From Anaerolineae bacterium (GTDB lineage: Bacteria; Chloroflexota; Anaerolineae; Aggregatilineales; JAFGMM01), in the NCBI GenBank assembly GCA_027494055.1, contig JAOSJO010000025.1, forward strand, positions 205,262 through 269,261: DNA of 64,000 nucleotides, written 5' to 3'. The notes under the pieces are model-generated. The model worked only from the letters and a program-made list of their open reading frames with translations, searched no databases and was not told the origin of the DNA. Shown here one piece after another: positions 7,536-17,501 of this stretch; the stretch's first letter is position 1, and every line of letters begins with the position of its first letter. Both the position numbers and the translations under genes were made by a program.

Positions 7536-9129
7536 GTGACTGTGACCGGGAGCAACTTCATCGCTGGCGCGCCGAGCCGTGCCGGCAGCCAGACCTTCAC
7601 CAGCGTGGACCCGCGCACCCGGACGCCCGGCGCGGTCCCCTTCTACAACGCCACGCCGGAGGAGATCGACCGCGCGACACAGGCCGCCGCCGCCACATTC
7701 GCGGAGACGCGCCACTACCCGGCGCAACGTCTGGCCGGCTTCCTGGACCGCGTCGCCGGTGAGATCGAGGCGCTGGGCGACGCGCTGCTCGAAACGGCGG
7801 ACATGGAAACCGCGCTCGGCCTCGCCCGGCTCACGGGCGAGCGCGCCCGGACCACCGGCCAACTGCGCCAGTTCGGCAACCTGCTGCGCGAAGGTTCCTA
7901 CGTGGACGCCATCATCGACACGGCCCTGCCCGACCGCCAGCCAGCGCCGCGCCCCAGCATCCGGCGGATGCTGTTCCCCATCGGGCCGGTGGCGGTCTTC
8001 TCGGCGAGCAACTTCCCGTTCGCGTTCTCCGTCGCCGGCGGCGACACCGCCTCCGCGTTTGCCGCCGGCTGCCCGGTGGTCGTGAAGGCGCACCCCGGCC
8101 ACCCGGCGACGTCGGAGTTGTTCGCATCGGCGATCAACCGCGCGGTCAAGGCCGAGCGTTTCCCCGCCGGCTTCTTCTCGCTCCTCCAGGGCGACGGCGT
8201 GGAGGTGGGGCAGGCGCTCGTCCAGCACCCGGCCATCGAGGCGGTGGCCTTCACCGGCTCGCTGCGCGCGGGCCGCGCGATCTTCGACACGGCGGCGCAA
8301 CGCCCTAAGCCGATCCCGGTCTACGCCGAGATGGGGAGCGTCAACCCGGTGGTATTGCTGCCGGGCGCAATCGAGGCGCGCGGCGCGGAGATTGCCGAGG
8401 GGGCTGGCGAACTCCGTCACCCTGGGGGCCGGCCAGTTCTGCACCAACCCCGGCCTGATCTTCATGCTCGGCGGGCCGGGCGCGCAGCGCTTCATCGACG
8501 ACGCGAAGGCGCGCATGGAGGCGCACGCACCGGCGACGCTGCTCAACGCCAACGTCGCGCGCGGGCTGGCGCAGGCGGTCGCGGAGACGCTCCAGAACCC
8601 GGCGGTGCAGCGCGTGACCGGCGGCGCGGCTGTGGAGGGCGCGGGCTTCTGCTACGCCAACACCCTGCTGCGCACGACCGGGGCCGCCTTCCGCGCGGAC
8701 GCGCGCCTGCAGACCGAGCACTTCGGGCCGGTGACGCTGTTCGTGGTGTGTGACGACGCGGACGACCTGCGCGGGGCGCTCGAAGCGCTGCACGGCAACC
8801 TGACGGCGACGGTCCACGCGACGGATGCGGAGATGGACCTGGCGCGGTCGCTGTACGACATCCTGCGCGAGAAGGCCGGCCGCCTGATCTGGAACGGCTT
8901 CCCCACCGGGGTCGAGGTGGTGTACGCAATGCAGCACGGCGGGCCATACCCGGCCACGACCGCGCCGCTGACCACCTCGGTCGGGATGACGGCCATCAGG
9001 CGCTTCCTGCGCCCGGTCGCCTTCCAGGGCCTGCCGGATGCGCTCCTGCCGCCGGCGTTGCAGGACAGCAACCCGCTCGGCATCTGGCGCATTGTCGATG
9101 GCGAGCGCACCCGCGCGCCGGTTGGCTGA
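7536..9129 (+). CDS. NADP-dependent aldehyde dehydrogenase, alpha-ketoglutarate semialdehyde type (one frameshift)
   Basis: About 530 residues with one frameshift near 8400; GTG start at 7536. Motifs in order: FPIGPVAVFSASNFPFAFSV, GCPVVVKAHPGHP, VAFTGSLRAGRAIFD, EMGSVNPVVLLPG, GAGQFCTNPGL with the catalytic Cys, and LIWNGFPTGVEV. The NFPFAF and GQFCTNPG variants mark the 2,5-dioxovalerate (alpha-ketoglutarate semialdehyde) dehydrogenase group rather than general aldehyde dehydrogenases. The predicted reaction is alpha-ketoglutarate semialdehyde to alpha-ketoglutarate, feeding the TCA cycle. With the preceding dehydratase it forms the last two steps of Weimberg-type D-arabinose, L-arabinose or D-xylose oxidation. 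Upstream sugar dehydrogenase and sugar-acid dehydratase genes are not in this window. Confidence 0.85.
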
Positions 9130-9147
9130 TCGCAGCGGAGCAGCGCC

Positions 9148-9759
9148 ATGGCAGTGGACTTGCATGAGCCAGAGCCGCCTGAGGACGGTCGCGCGCCCCT
9201 CCTGGAGCGTTACCAGAACGTGCTCCTGGGCGTGCTTGTTGTCGCGATCTTCGTGGGGGCGGCGGCGCTGTTTGCCGGGCGGCCCGCGCCGGTGGAAATG
9301 GTCATCATCCCGCCCGCGCCCACGCCCACGCCCGGACCGACGGCGACGCACGCGCCGGTGCGCGTCTATGTGAGCGGGGCGGTGCGCGCCGCCGGCGTGT
9401 ACGCGCTGCCGTGGGGGCCGTCGCCCAGGACGCCGTCGATGCGGCGGGCGGGGCGCTTGCCTCCGCCGATCTCGCGCGCGTGAACCTGGCGCACGTACTG
9501 CGCGACGGTGACCAGATCCACGTGCCGGCGCGTGAGGAACAGGTCCGTCTTGCGACGACAAGCCCGGTCGTGAACCTCAACCACGCCACGGTGGCTGAAC
9601 TCGACACCCTGCCGGGCGTCGGGCCGGGGCTGGCGCAGCGCATCATCGACTTTCGCGAGGCGAACGGGCCGTTCACGTCAATCGAGGAGGTCATGGAAGG
9701 TGCCCGGCATCGGCGCCTCGACGTTCGAGGCGATGAAGGACCGGCTTACGGTGGAGTGA
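9148..9759 (+). CDS. comEA: ComEA-like competence DNA-binding protein (two frameshifts)
   Basis: About 203 residues joined near 9415 and 9700. An N-terminal cytoplasmic tail is followed by a membrane helix (VLLGVLVVAIFVGAAALFAG), a Pro/Thr spacer, a SLBB-type domain (VRVYVSGAVRAAGVYALP to GDQIHVP) and a C-terminal helix-hairpin-helix pair (NLNHATVAELDTLPGVGPG and RIIDFREANGPF, then VPGIGASTFEAMKDRL). This is the classic ComEA layout: a membrane-anchored receptor that binds incoming double-stranded DNA. No comEC or comF lies nearby. It starts 18 nt after the dehydrogenase gene. Confidence 0.88.
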
Positions 9760-9771
9760 GCGGGCGGGCGC

Positions 9772-10251
9772 TCAGCGCGACCAGGTGAGTTGTTCGCGAA
9801 TCTGGAGGTCGGTGTTGCGGATTTTCATCGCCAGGTCGGCGGCGAGGTTGCGCATCAGGCGGTAGCCGAGCTGGGGGTAAGTGTCGCACAGGAGGGTGAG
9901 CTTATCGCGCGGGATGACGATAAGGCGCGTGCTCTGTTTGGCGCAGCGCGCCGACGCGGAGCGGACGCCCTGGTCCACCAGCGCCACCTCGCCAAACGAC
10001 TGCCCCCGGCGCAGGGTGGCGATGGTCTTCGGGCCGGCGCTTGCGCCGGTGCCCACGAGCGCCGGGTCTACCTGTATCTGGACCTCGCCTTCGGCGATGA
10101 CATAGAGCTCGTGACCGGTGGTGTTCTCGGCAAAGATCACATCCCCCGCGTGGAAGTGCCTCTCCTCACAGATCGACGCGACGAGTTCCAGTTGGGTGGT
10201 GGAGAGTTCGTCAAAGATATCGGCCTGCTTGAGCACTGTCGTCAGCGACAT
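9772..10251 (-). CDS. stand-alone cyclic-nucleotide-binding domain protein
   Basis: 159 residues in one frame, converging on comEA. It is a single cNMP-binding beta-roll: FHAGDVIFAENTTGHELYVI, then FGEVALVDQGVRSASARC, where GE is followed by the R-S-A positions of the phosphate-binding cassette. The C-terminal helix (YRLMRNLAADLAMKIRNTDL) ends the protein; there is no helix-turn-helix, so it is not a Crp-type transcription factor. It may regulate a partner protein or sense cAMP or a related ligand. GGAGG lies 8-12 nt upstream of the ATG. Confidence 0.85.
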   Translation of the reverse strand: MSLTTVLKQADIFDELSTTQLELVASICEERHFHAGDVIFAENTTGHELYVIAEGEVQIQVDPALVGTGASAGPKTIATLRRGQSFGEVALVDQGVRSASARCAKQSTRLIVIPRDKLTLLCDTYPQLGYRLMRNLAADLAMKIRNTDLQIREQLTWSR

Positions 10252-10365
10252 GGCTGCCTGCCTCCTTGCGGAGAGTCTTGTACAATAGTGTGGAAGGGCC
10301 GAAATCCTATGTGCTGGTCATTCTAGTGCATCTGCCGGCCAAACGCAACTGAGGGGGAAAACAGG

Positions 10366-10725
10366 ATGACGACGCGACGACAGCGGCTCGGCAGGTGGGG
10401 GGAGGATCAGGCAGTCGAGTGCCTGGTGGCGACGGGCTACGAGATTGTCGGGCGCAACTGGCGCTGCCCGGCAGGCGAGATCGACATTGTGGCGCGACAC
10501 AAGAACGAGCTGGTGTTCGTCGAGGTCAAGACGCGCTGGGGCGCGCCGCCGGAGGAGAGCATCGGCCCGGAGAAGCAGGCCAAGCTCGTCGAGCTGGCGC
10601 ACCGTTACGTCCAGCTCAAGGGCGACGAAGACAGGCCGTGGCGCATCGATGTGGTGCTGGTGGAGCTGACCAACGAGGGCAAGCTGCGCCGCATCGATGT
10701 GATTGAGAGCGCAATCGGTGAGTGA
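10366..10725 (+). CDS. YraN/UPF0102 family endonuclease-fold protein
   Basis: 119 residues, intact. GRWGEDQAVECLVATGYEI, NWRCPAGEIDIVARH and LVFVEVKTRWG are the YraN signature; the E-ID-EVK residues match the PD-(D/E)XK nuclease fold catalytic pattern. Members are associated with Holliday-junction or RNase HII-linked functions, but a defined role is not established. GAGGGGGA lies upstream of the ATG. The stop codon sits inside a 41-bp tandem duplication that also contains the start of miaA. Confidence 0.9.
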   Translation: MTTRRQRLGRWGEDQAVECLVATGYEIVGRNWRCPAGEIDIVARHKNELVFVEVKTRWGAPPEESIGPEKQAKLVELAHRYVQLKGDEDRPWRIDVVLVELTNEGKLRRIDVIESAIGE

Positions 10726-10776
10726 TGCGCCGCTTCGACGTGATTGAGAGCGCAATCGGTGAGTGATGCCCCGCTT
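10695..10776 (+). repeat. 41-bp tandem duplication at the yraN/miaA junction
   Basis: Units 10695-10735 and 10736-10776 differ at only two positions. Each contains the last codons of yraN, its stop TGA and the overlapping GTG start of miaA. Only the first copy ends yraN and only the second opens miaA. Confidence 0.9.
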
Positions 10777-11674
10777 GTCGTGATCTTAGGCCCGACAGCG
10801 GTCGGGAAGACGGCCTACGCGGTCCACGCAGCGCGCGACCTCGGCGGCGAAGTCGTCAGCGCGGACAGCCGGCAGATCTATACGGGCATGGACATTGGCG
10901 CCGCCAAGCCCACGCCTGAGGAGCGCGCCGCCGTCCCCACCACCTGATTGACGTCGTCGCCCCCGACTACACCCTCACGCTCGCCGAGTACCAGCGCAGG
11001 GCCTACGCCGCCATCGACGACACCCACGCGCGCGGACGCCTGCCGCTGCTGGTGGGCGGCACGGGGCAGTACATCAGCGCCGTCATCGAGGGCTGGGGCG
11101 TGCCGGAGGTTCCACCGCACCCCGACCTCCGCGCGGAGTTCGAGGCCTACGCCGGGGAGCGCGGCGCGCAGGCGCTCCATGACTGGCTGGCGATGCTCGA
11201 TCCGGTGGCCGCCGGACGCATCGACTACCGCAACGTGCGGCGCGTGGTCCGCGCGCTGGAGGTCTGCACCGTCACCGGGAAGCCGATCAGCAAGCTCCAG
11301 GCGAAACACCCCCCGCCGTATGCCGTCCTGCTCACCGGCCTGACGCTGGACCGCGAGGCGCTGTACGCGCGCATCGAGCGCGCGTGGACCAGATGATGGC
11401 CGCCGGCCTGCTCGACGAGGCGCGCGCGCTGGGCGCGGCCTACAGTTGGGAGACGCCGGCGCTCAGCGGGCTGGGGTACGCGCAATTGGGCGCGCACCTG
11501 CGTGGCGACTGCCCGCTGGAGGCCGCGGTCGAGGCGATCAAGCGCGAGACGCGCGCCTTCGTGCGGCGGCAGTACACGTGGTTCAACGCGATGGAAGGCG
11601 TGCGCTGGTTCGACGTGGCGGAGACCGGCCCGGAGGCGTTCACGGACTTCGTGCGCGCGTGGCTCATTTCGTAA
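10759..11674 (+). CDS. miaA: tRNA dimethylallyltransferase MiaA (two frameshifts)
   Basis: About 305 residues joined near 10945 and 11390. The P-loop [49 protein letters not shown] and [14 protein letters not shown] are diagnostic for MiaA, and [16 protein letters not shown] and RRQYTWFN close the protein. It transfers dimethylallyl to N6 of A37 in tRNAs reading codons that start with U. The GTG at 10759 gives [18 protein letters not shown] and is the conserved position; in the ancestral arrangement it would have overlapped the yraN stop. The frameshifts are most easily read as sequencing errors in an essential-type gene. Confidence 0.92.
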
Positions 11675-11754
11675 GCGGTACCGACGGTAGTGACGGCTGA
11701 AGTTAATTCTTGATGTAGTGTCGAATCCGCTCTGAACGGATACCTTCTACTCTC

Positions 11755-13855
11755 TTATTGGTCTGTCAGAATCCGTTGCCACCGAATTGCATCAAAGATA
11801 ATCGCTCGACCACTCTCGCCGGTTAGATCGCTTAGAAATACGACACCTGCCGCTGGATTTGCCATCGGATCGAACTCAAAGACCTCCTAGAGAAACCCAT
11901 TGATCCCTATATTGGGCTTGATCAACTTCTATAAGGTATTCACCAGCCTGACCTTTGACAGAATGTACTTTATATCTTGCGCGATGGGTCAAGGGTACGT
12001 CAAAGTCAGGTACGAATATTGAGATCTCGTAACACCCTAATTCTGGCAGGCGTGGGTCCCAACGCGCCCAGACTTCATCTCGGACAGTCTCTGTATCGGT
12101 AGATTTGGTTAACCAGCCAAACTCGTTGCGGCTAACGGTCCAAATTTCATCAATGGGCCGTTCGGAATGAACACCATCCGCAAAGGCAGCATCTTCCGGT
12201 CTTACCACAATCGTCACACCCTCTGTCCAGACTGTGAGCAAACGAAGCTTGGTGTAAGTGGGGAGACGACTCGAAAACCAGAAACTCGCTCTGTATTAAG
12301 GGGAAAGTAATAATTCCGGAATGAGGCGCGCATAGTCCACTCACCGTTTAGGAAGGAACCCCCTCGTAACACTCGATAATAGCCATCGGATGGGCCAAGC
12401 GGGTCCAACATATCCTCACCCAAAGTACTATAAGTGCTATCATACCAATCGGCAACTCCTTCCCAGACGTTGCCCTCCATCTGTAGTGCGCCTATCCAGC
12501 TTGCACCGTCTGGATAGCTGTGTGCTGGCACTGTGTCCCTCACAGCACAGTCACTGTAGTTCGCTAGCTCACACGCTGGTGTCGCGTTACCCCAGGGGTA
12601 CATATGTCCAGCCGGTCCTCGCGCCGCATATTCCCACTGAGCCTCAGTTGGCAAAGAACCACCGATCCATTGAGCGTAGATCTTCGCTTGTTCCCAGCTT
12701 ACAAAGACAACGGGGTGATCAGCATACGCTGGATCGTCAAAATAGGTCCGATCGCTTGGCGGTCTGCATACGCTGGCGTTCACGCACTCACGGTACTGAT
12801 CGTTCGTTACCTCAGTCTGACCAATCCAGAAAGCGCTCAAGCACACCTCGTGTACTGGTTGTTCATCTCGCTCTCCGTCTTCACTACCCATCATGAAACA
12901 TCCCGCCGGCACATAGACCATCGGCAGGCTAGCGATCGTCTGCACCATTGGTATCCAATTTGGCACAACACCGGCAGGGATAGGTGTAGGCGTTACATCG
13001 GGAGTTGGGACGACTGTGGGTGTGTCTGTGGCGATTCGTGTATCCGTTGGAGCAGGCGTGTCACTCGGCGTTTGAGACGGGCTGGTTGTCACTGTTGGGG
13101 GTGGCTAGCGCTGTGGTAGGGGTGACAGCGCTCGTAGAGACAGGTCTGGTTGCAGTCGGTTGGGGTGGCTGTTCATTCAGAGTAGTTAACGTGAGGAACC
13201 AGAGAGCAAACAACACAAATAGGGCTATGAGGAGGGCAATCAGACTCACCGGAGCGCCGAGCAACCTACCTACAAGAACATCGCGTTCACGTCTAAACAG
13301 ATATACGGCAAGGGCAATAACCGCACCGATTGCTGCAATAATGGCATCGGCAAGACCTTGAGCATGGTATATTAATAGTGAAAAGGACATTCCCAAAACA
13401 ACAAGTAGTAAAACTCGGTTCAAAACCACCACGTTTAGCTTTGGCGCAGCAGGGACAGGTTGTGGATGCTCGGTCGGCGACGGCCCCGGTCGTTGCTCAC
13501 CTGCATGGTTCATGGGCTGTGGATCTGTCGGAGGCTGGCCTGACACCGACAGAGCACGTTCGAGTCTTTCAACGATGTCGTCACGAAGTTCCAGGAGTGC
13601 GGTGACGATCTTGTTCTCCGCAACTGTCCTTTCCTGATAGGTGAGGATCCCCAGCCTATAATCCTGGCCGATTTGTGTAAAACGCTTTGACAGGGTCGAG
13701 CGCTCGTTTCTCAGTTCTGAAATGCTGCCAGCACTTGGATAATCTTGCAGTTGATTGAGGACTATCTCGATTTCTTCGAGCGCTACCCGCACCTGATTAT
13801 TCGCGACTAGTTCGCCAATCCTCTCCGAAAATGCCTGTCGGTTTGGTAAAGGCAT
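11755..13855 (-). CDS. EAD11-like - membrane - FGE-sulfatase - golvesin-like fusion protein (three frameshifts)
   Basis: Read as one gene of about 700 residues: residues 5-95 match an effector-associated domain of the EAD11 type (VRVALEEIEIVLNQL, then RLGILTYQERTVAENKIVTA); then two or three membrane helices (LLLVVLGMSFSLLIYHAQGL, VSLIALLIALFVLFALWFL); a Thr/Pro linker; a FGE-sulfatase/SUMF1 fold (YVPAGCFMMGSEDGERDEQP to RVLRGGSF and SGFRVVS); and a golvesin-like carbohydrate-binding domain (CYEISIFVPDFDVPLTHRAR, QYRDQWVSLGG, then VFEFDP). Joins are needed at C runs near 13100 and 12255 and near 11890. The GGSF block lacks the active-site cysteines of true FGE, so ligand binding is likelier than catalysis. 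Base composition is visibly lower in G+C than the neighbours, suggesting transfer. Confidence 0.65.
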
Positions 13856-13965
13856 TGCTCTACCCTAAGCTTTACTTACTTGCGGATCATGTCAGAGAAG
13901 CTAAAAGCGAATGGTTTGGACTACAATGGAAATTTGTCACCTAAATAATAGTTTAACTCCTGCAT

Positions 13966-14799
13966 TCACTGCGGACAAGCCCTACCTCCCGCCCCCACCT
14001 GTGTCGCGCGCTGCCAGCCCTCCGCGAGCGCGTTCGCCGCCAGCACCGTGAGCGTGATCGCCAGGCCCGGCGCGGCCCCCGCCCACGGCGCGACCCGGAA
14101 CGCCTGCCGCGCATCGGCAAGCATGATGCCCCAATCGGGCGTGGAGATCGACCCGCCCAGGCCGAGGAAGTTGAGCGCCGCCGCGTTGAGCAGCGACCAG
14201 CTAAACGTCACCGCGCCGAACGCCACCAGCGTCGCGCCGATGTTGGGCAGGATGTGGCGCGCAATGATGCGCCCCCGCCCCGCGCCCACCGCGCGCGCCG
14301 CCTCGACGTACGGCGTACCGCGCACCTCCAGCGCGGCGGCGCGCGCCACGCGCGCATACGCCGGGAACCCCGCCAGCCCCACAGCCAGCGCGATCTGGTG
14401 CGTGCCGTAACCGAGCAGGGCCACCAGCGCCATCGCCAGCAGCAGGTTTGGGAACGCCAGCAGCACGTCCGCCGCGCCCATGAGCGCGCGGTCGAGGTAG
14501 CCGCCCCAATAACCCGCCGCCAGCCCGATCAACAGTCCGGGCACAATCGCGATCAGCGTGCCGACCAGCGCCACCGTGAGCGTGCGCTGCCCACCCCAGA
14601 GCGTGCGGCTCCACACGTCGCGCCCGAACTGGTCCGTGCCGAACAGGTGCTCCGGCGTGGGCGGCTCGTTGGCCTGCGCGGGCGCGACCGCCATCGGGTC
14701 GGCGGAGGTGAGCACCGACGCCAGCGCCGACGCCAGCGCGATGAAGAGGAGCATCGCCGCCGGCAGCGCGATGTGGCGGAGCGTCAGGCGCGCGGCCAT
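13966..14799 (-). CDS. peptide/nickel-type ABC transporter permease (DppC family)
   Basis: 277 residues, one frame. An N-terminal helix is followed by HLFGTDQFGRDVWSRTLWGG, typical of DppC/OppC permeases, several membrane helices, and the EAA loop EAARAVGAGRGRIIARHILPN that contacts the ATPase. The ATG at 14799 overlaps the stop of the DppB gene by one base (TGATG), indicating translational coupling. No ATPase genes follow in this window; they would need to come from elsewhere in the genome. The substrate is probably an oligopeptide or similar, from family only. Confidence 0.9.
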   Translation of the reverse strand: MAARLTLRHIALPAAMLLFIALASALASVLTSADPMAVAPAQANEPPTPEHLFGTDQFGRDVWSRTLWGGQRTLTVALVGTLIAIVPGLLIGLAAGYWGGYLDRALMGAADVLLAFPNLLLAMALVALLGYGTHQIALAVGLAGFPAYARVARAAALEVRGTPYVEAARAVGAGRGRIIARHILPNIGATLVAFGAVTFSWSLLNAAALNFLGLGGSISTPDWGIMLADARQAFRVAPWAGAAPGLAITLTVLAANALAEGWQRATQVGAGGRACPQ

Positions 14800-15742
14800 C
14801 ACGCAGCCTCCGGCGGCGCTTCCAGGTGCACGCGCGGGTCGGCGAGCGCGTAGAGCGCGTCGGCGAGCGCGTTCACCACGTTGTAGATCAGCGCGGCGAG
14901 CACCACCACGCCCTGCACCACCGGCAGGTCGCGGTCGAGGGTCGCGCGCAGCAGCAGCCCGCCCAGCCCGCCGCGTGCGAAGATCGCCTCGGTGATGACG
15001 GTCCCGCTCAGCAGGAAGCCGATTTGCAGCGCCACCACTGCGATGATCGGCAGCAGCCCCACGCGCAGGATGTGCCGGCCCCACACGTGAATGTCGCGCA
15101 ACCCTTTGCGCGCGCGTACTGCACGAACGCCTGGTCGCGCGCCTCAACCAGACCCGTCTGCGTCACGCGCGCGATGCTCCCCGCCACGCTGAACCCCAAC
15201 ACCGCCGCCGGCAGGACCAGGTGCCGGAAGTCGCCCGCGCCGGTCGCGGGGAACCAGCCCAACTGCACGCTGAAGAGCCAGATCGCCAGCGTGCCGGTCC
15301 AGTACACTGGCATCGCCAGCGCCAGGGTCGCCAGCCCGCTGCTGAGCCGGCGCAGCCACGCCGGGCGCGCCGCCGCGCCCGTAAACCCCAGTGCCAGCCC
15401 GATCACCAGCGCCACCACGAGCGCCGCCACAGCCAGCGACGCCGTGGACGGCAACTGCTGCGCGATGGCCTGCGCGACCGGCTGGCGGTTCAGCAGCGAG
15501 ACACCCAGGTCACCGCGCACCAGGCCCGCCATGTACGCGAGATACTGCTCCGCCAGCGGCGCGTCCAGCCCCAGGGCAGCGCGGCGGGCGGCGATCTCTG
15601 TCGCCGATGCGCCGCCCTGCGCCAGTTGCCCGGCAATGGCGTCGCCGGGGAGCACGCGCAGCGCCAGGAACGCCAGGGTCGCCGCCGCCCAGATCACGGC
15701 CAGCGCCGTAAGCAGCCGCCGGGCGAGGTAGGCAAGCATCAA
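14799..15742 (-). CDS. peptide/nickel-type ABC transporter permease (DppB family, one frameshift)
   Basis: About 314 residues with a frameshift near 15100. It begins MLAYLARRLLTALAVIWAAA, the usual DppB amphipathic start, has LRVLPGDAIAGQL, LDAPLAEQYLAYMAGLVRGD and DLGVSLLNRQPV, and the EAA-loop region QYARAKGLRDIHVWGRHILR. It forms the heterodimeric channel with the DppC gene immediately downstream. It starts 10 nt after the binding-protein gene, so the three genes make one operon. Confidence 0.9.
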
Positions 15743-15751
15743 CCGCCCGCC

Positions 15752-17364
15752 TTACTGCGCCTCCGCGCGGCGCAGGTCAGTGAGGATGGGGTAGAAGCCA
15801 TAGGCGTCGAAATGCAGCCCCTGCAGGTCCGCCGTCGCGCCGTTCAGGTTGACGTAATCGCGAATCGGGATGATGAGGGCAAGGTCCATGATGCGCCGCT
15901 GCGTCTCGCTGTAGACGCTGCGGCGGCGTTCGGGGTCGCTGGCGTGCGTCCCTTCGGCAAGCAGCAGGTCGAGGTCCAGGTCCGCCACGCGCGACCAGTT
16001 CAGCGGCGCGTTCGAGAGAAAGAACTGGTCGAGAAGGCTGGGATCCACGCCAAAGAAGTTGAGCGCAATTGCGTTGTACTCGTTCGTGTCGGCGGCGGCC
16101 TGGAGCGCGGTAAACGACGGCACCTGGACGACATGCACGTCCGCGCCGAGCGCCTCCCACTGCGCCTCAAGGAGCTGCGCCACCTGCGACAGCAGCCCCC
16201 AACTTGGGATCACCACGTCGAGCTTGAGGGGCCGGCCCTCGAAATCGAGCACCCGGTCGCCGTCGGTATCGACAAAGCCGATGCCCTCCAGCATGGCGCG
16301 CGCCTGCGCGAAGTCGAAGCGATAGCCGTCCGCCAGCGCCGGCTCGTAGTACGCGGTGACCGCCGACAGCGGCCCGTGCGCGACCTGCGAGAACCCCTGA
16401 AACACGCTGTCCACGATCTCGGCGCGGTTGGTCCCCAGGAGCAGCGCGCGGCGCACGGTCAGGTCGTTCGTGGGCCAGCGCTGCGTGTTGAGGTGGAACT
16501 GGAGCGGCTGGCCGGGGATCGGCACCGGGTAGACCTGCACGCGCGTGTTCCCCGCCATGAGTTCGGCGTCGGTGGGGAGCAACTCGCCGACGATCTGCAC
16601 GTCGCCGCTTTCGAGCGCCAGCGCGCGCGTCGGCGGGTCGGTGAAGAACCGGAACTCAATCCGCTCGACGCGCGGCACCCCCTGATTCTGGTAGATGGAA
16701 GGCGCCCAGGCATAGTCCGGGTTGCGTTCGAGCACAAGCCGGTCGGAGGGATAAGCTCGACAAAGCGGAACGGCCCGGTGCCAATCTGGTGGAACTGGTA
16801 GGTGTCGGCGTCGTGCTGGCTCAGCGCGGTGGGGCTTGCCATCCCGAAGTACACCTGCGCCAGGCTGTCGAGCGTCGGCGCGTAAGGCTCGCGCAGCGTG
16901 ATCGTGACGGTGTAGTTGTCAATAATTTCGGCGCGCTCGAAGGGCATCATGAAAGCGGCCTTCTGCGAGCCGGTCTCCGGCGCGAAGATGCGCGCAAAGT
17001 TCGCGACCACCGCCGCCGCGTCGAAGCGCGTGCCGTCGTGGAAGGTCACATCCTCGCGCAGCTTGAACGTGTACACCCTGCCGTCAGATGAGACGGTCCA
17101 TTCCAGCGCCAGGCCGGGCACAAAGCCGCCGGTGACGGGGTCGCGGTAGACCAGCGTGTCGTAGACGCTGCGCAACGGGATGCCCAACTCGGAGGAGGCG
17201 TGGACGTGCGGGTCGAAACCGGTTGGGTTCAGCGTCAGCCCGTAGACGATGCGCGGCACCGGTTCGTCGGCGGAGTGACTGACGCAGGCCGACAGGATGA
17301 GCGCGGGCAGGAGCGCTGCCAGCACGAGCACGGCATACGGTGACCTGACACGGATCGGCTTCAT
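15752..17364 (-). CDS. ABC transporter solute-binding lipoprotein, family 5 (one frameshift)
   Basis: About 537 residues with one frameshift near 16745. The signal peptide ends in the lipobox LILSAC, giving a lipid-anchored protein on the outer face of the membrane. Family 5 motifs: IVYGLTLNPTGFDPHVHASS, DGRVYTFKLREDVTFHDGTR, and AEIIDNYTVTITLREPYAPT. It delivers substrate (peptide, nickel or sugar oligomer in various members) to the DppBC channel encoded next. It is the first gene of the operon on the minus strand. Confidence 0.9.
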
Positions 17365-17501
17365 GGGCGCTAAGCTTCCTTCTCAGTCCAGCGCGGCGCA
17401 CACGCCATAACCGACCGTGGAGTATACCGCAACTCCGGGAGAGCGGAGGCCGCAGTACCGGCCTGCGAAGCGCGTGGTAGAATACTCCCTCGGAGGTGGC
17501 A

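Noticed and set aside
8341-9561. Minus-strand ORF of 406 codons over the aldehyde dehydrogenase
   Set aside because: Shadow; low-complexity Arg-rich product and the plus strand has an unmistakable dehydrogenase.
12214-13092. Active formylglycine-generating enzyme
   Set aside because: The fold motifs are present but the active-site cysteines near GGSF are missing, so sulfatase activation is unlikely.
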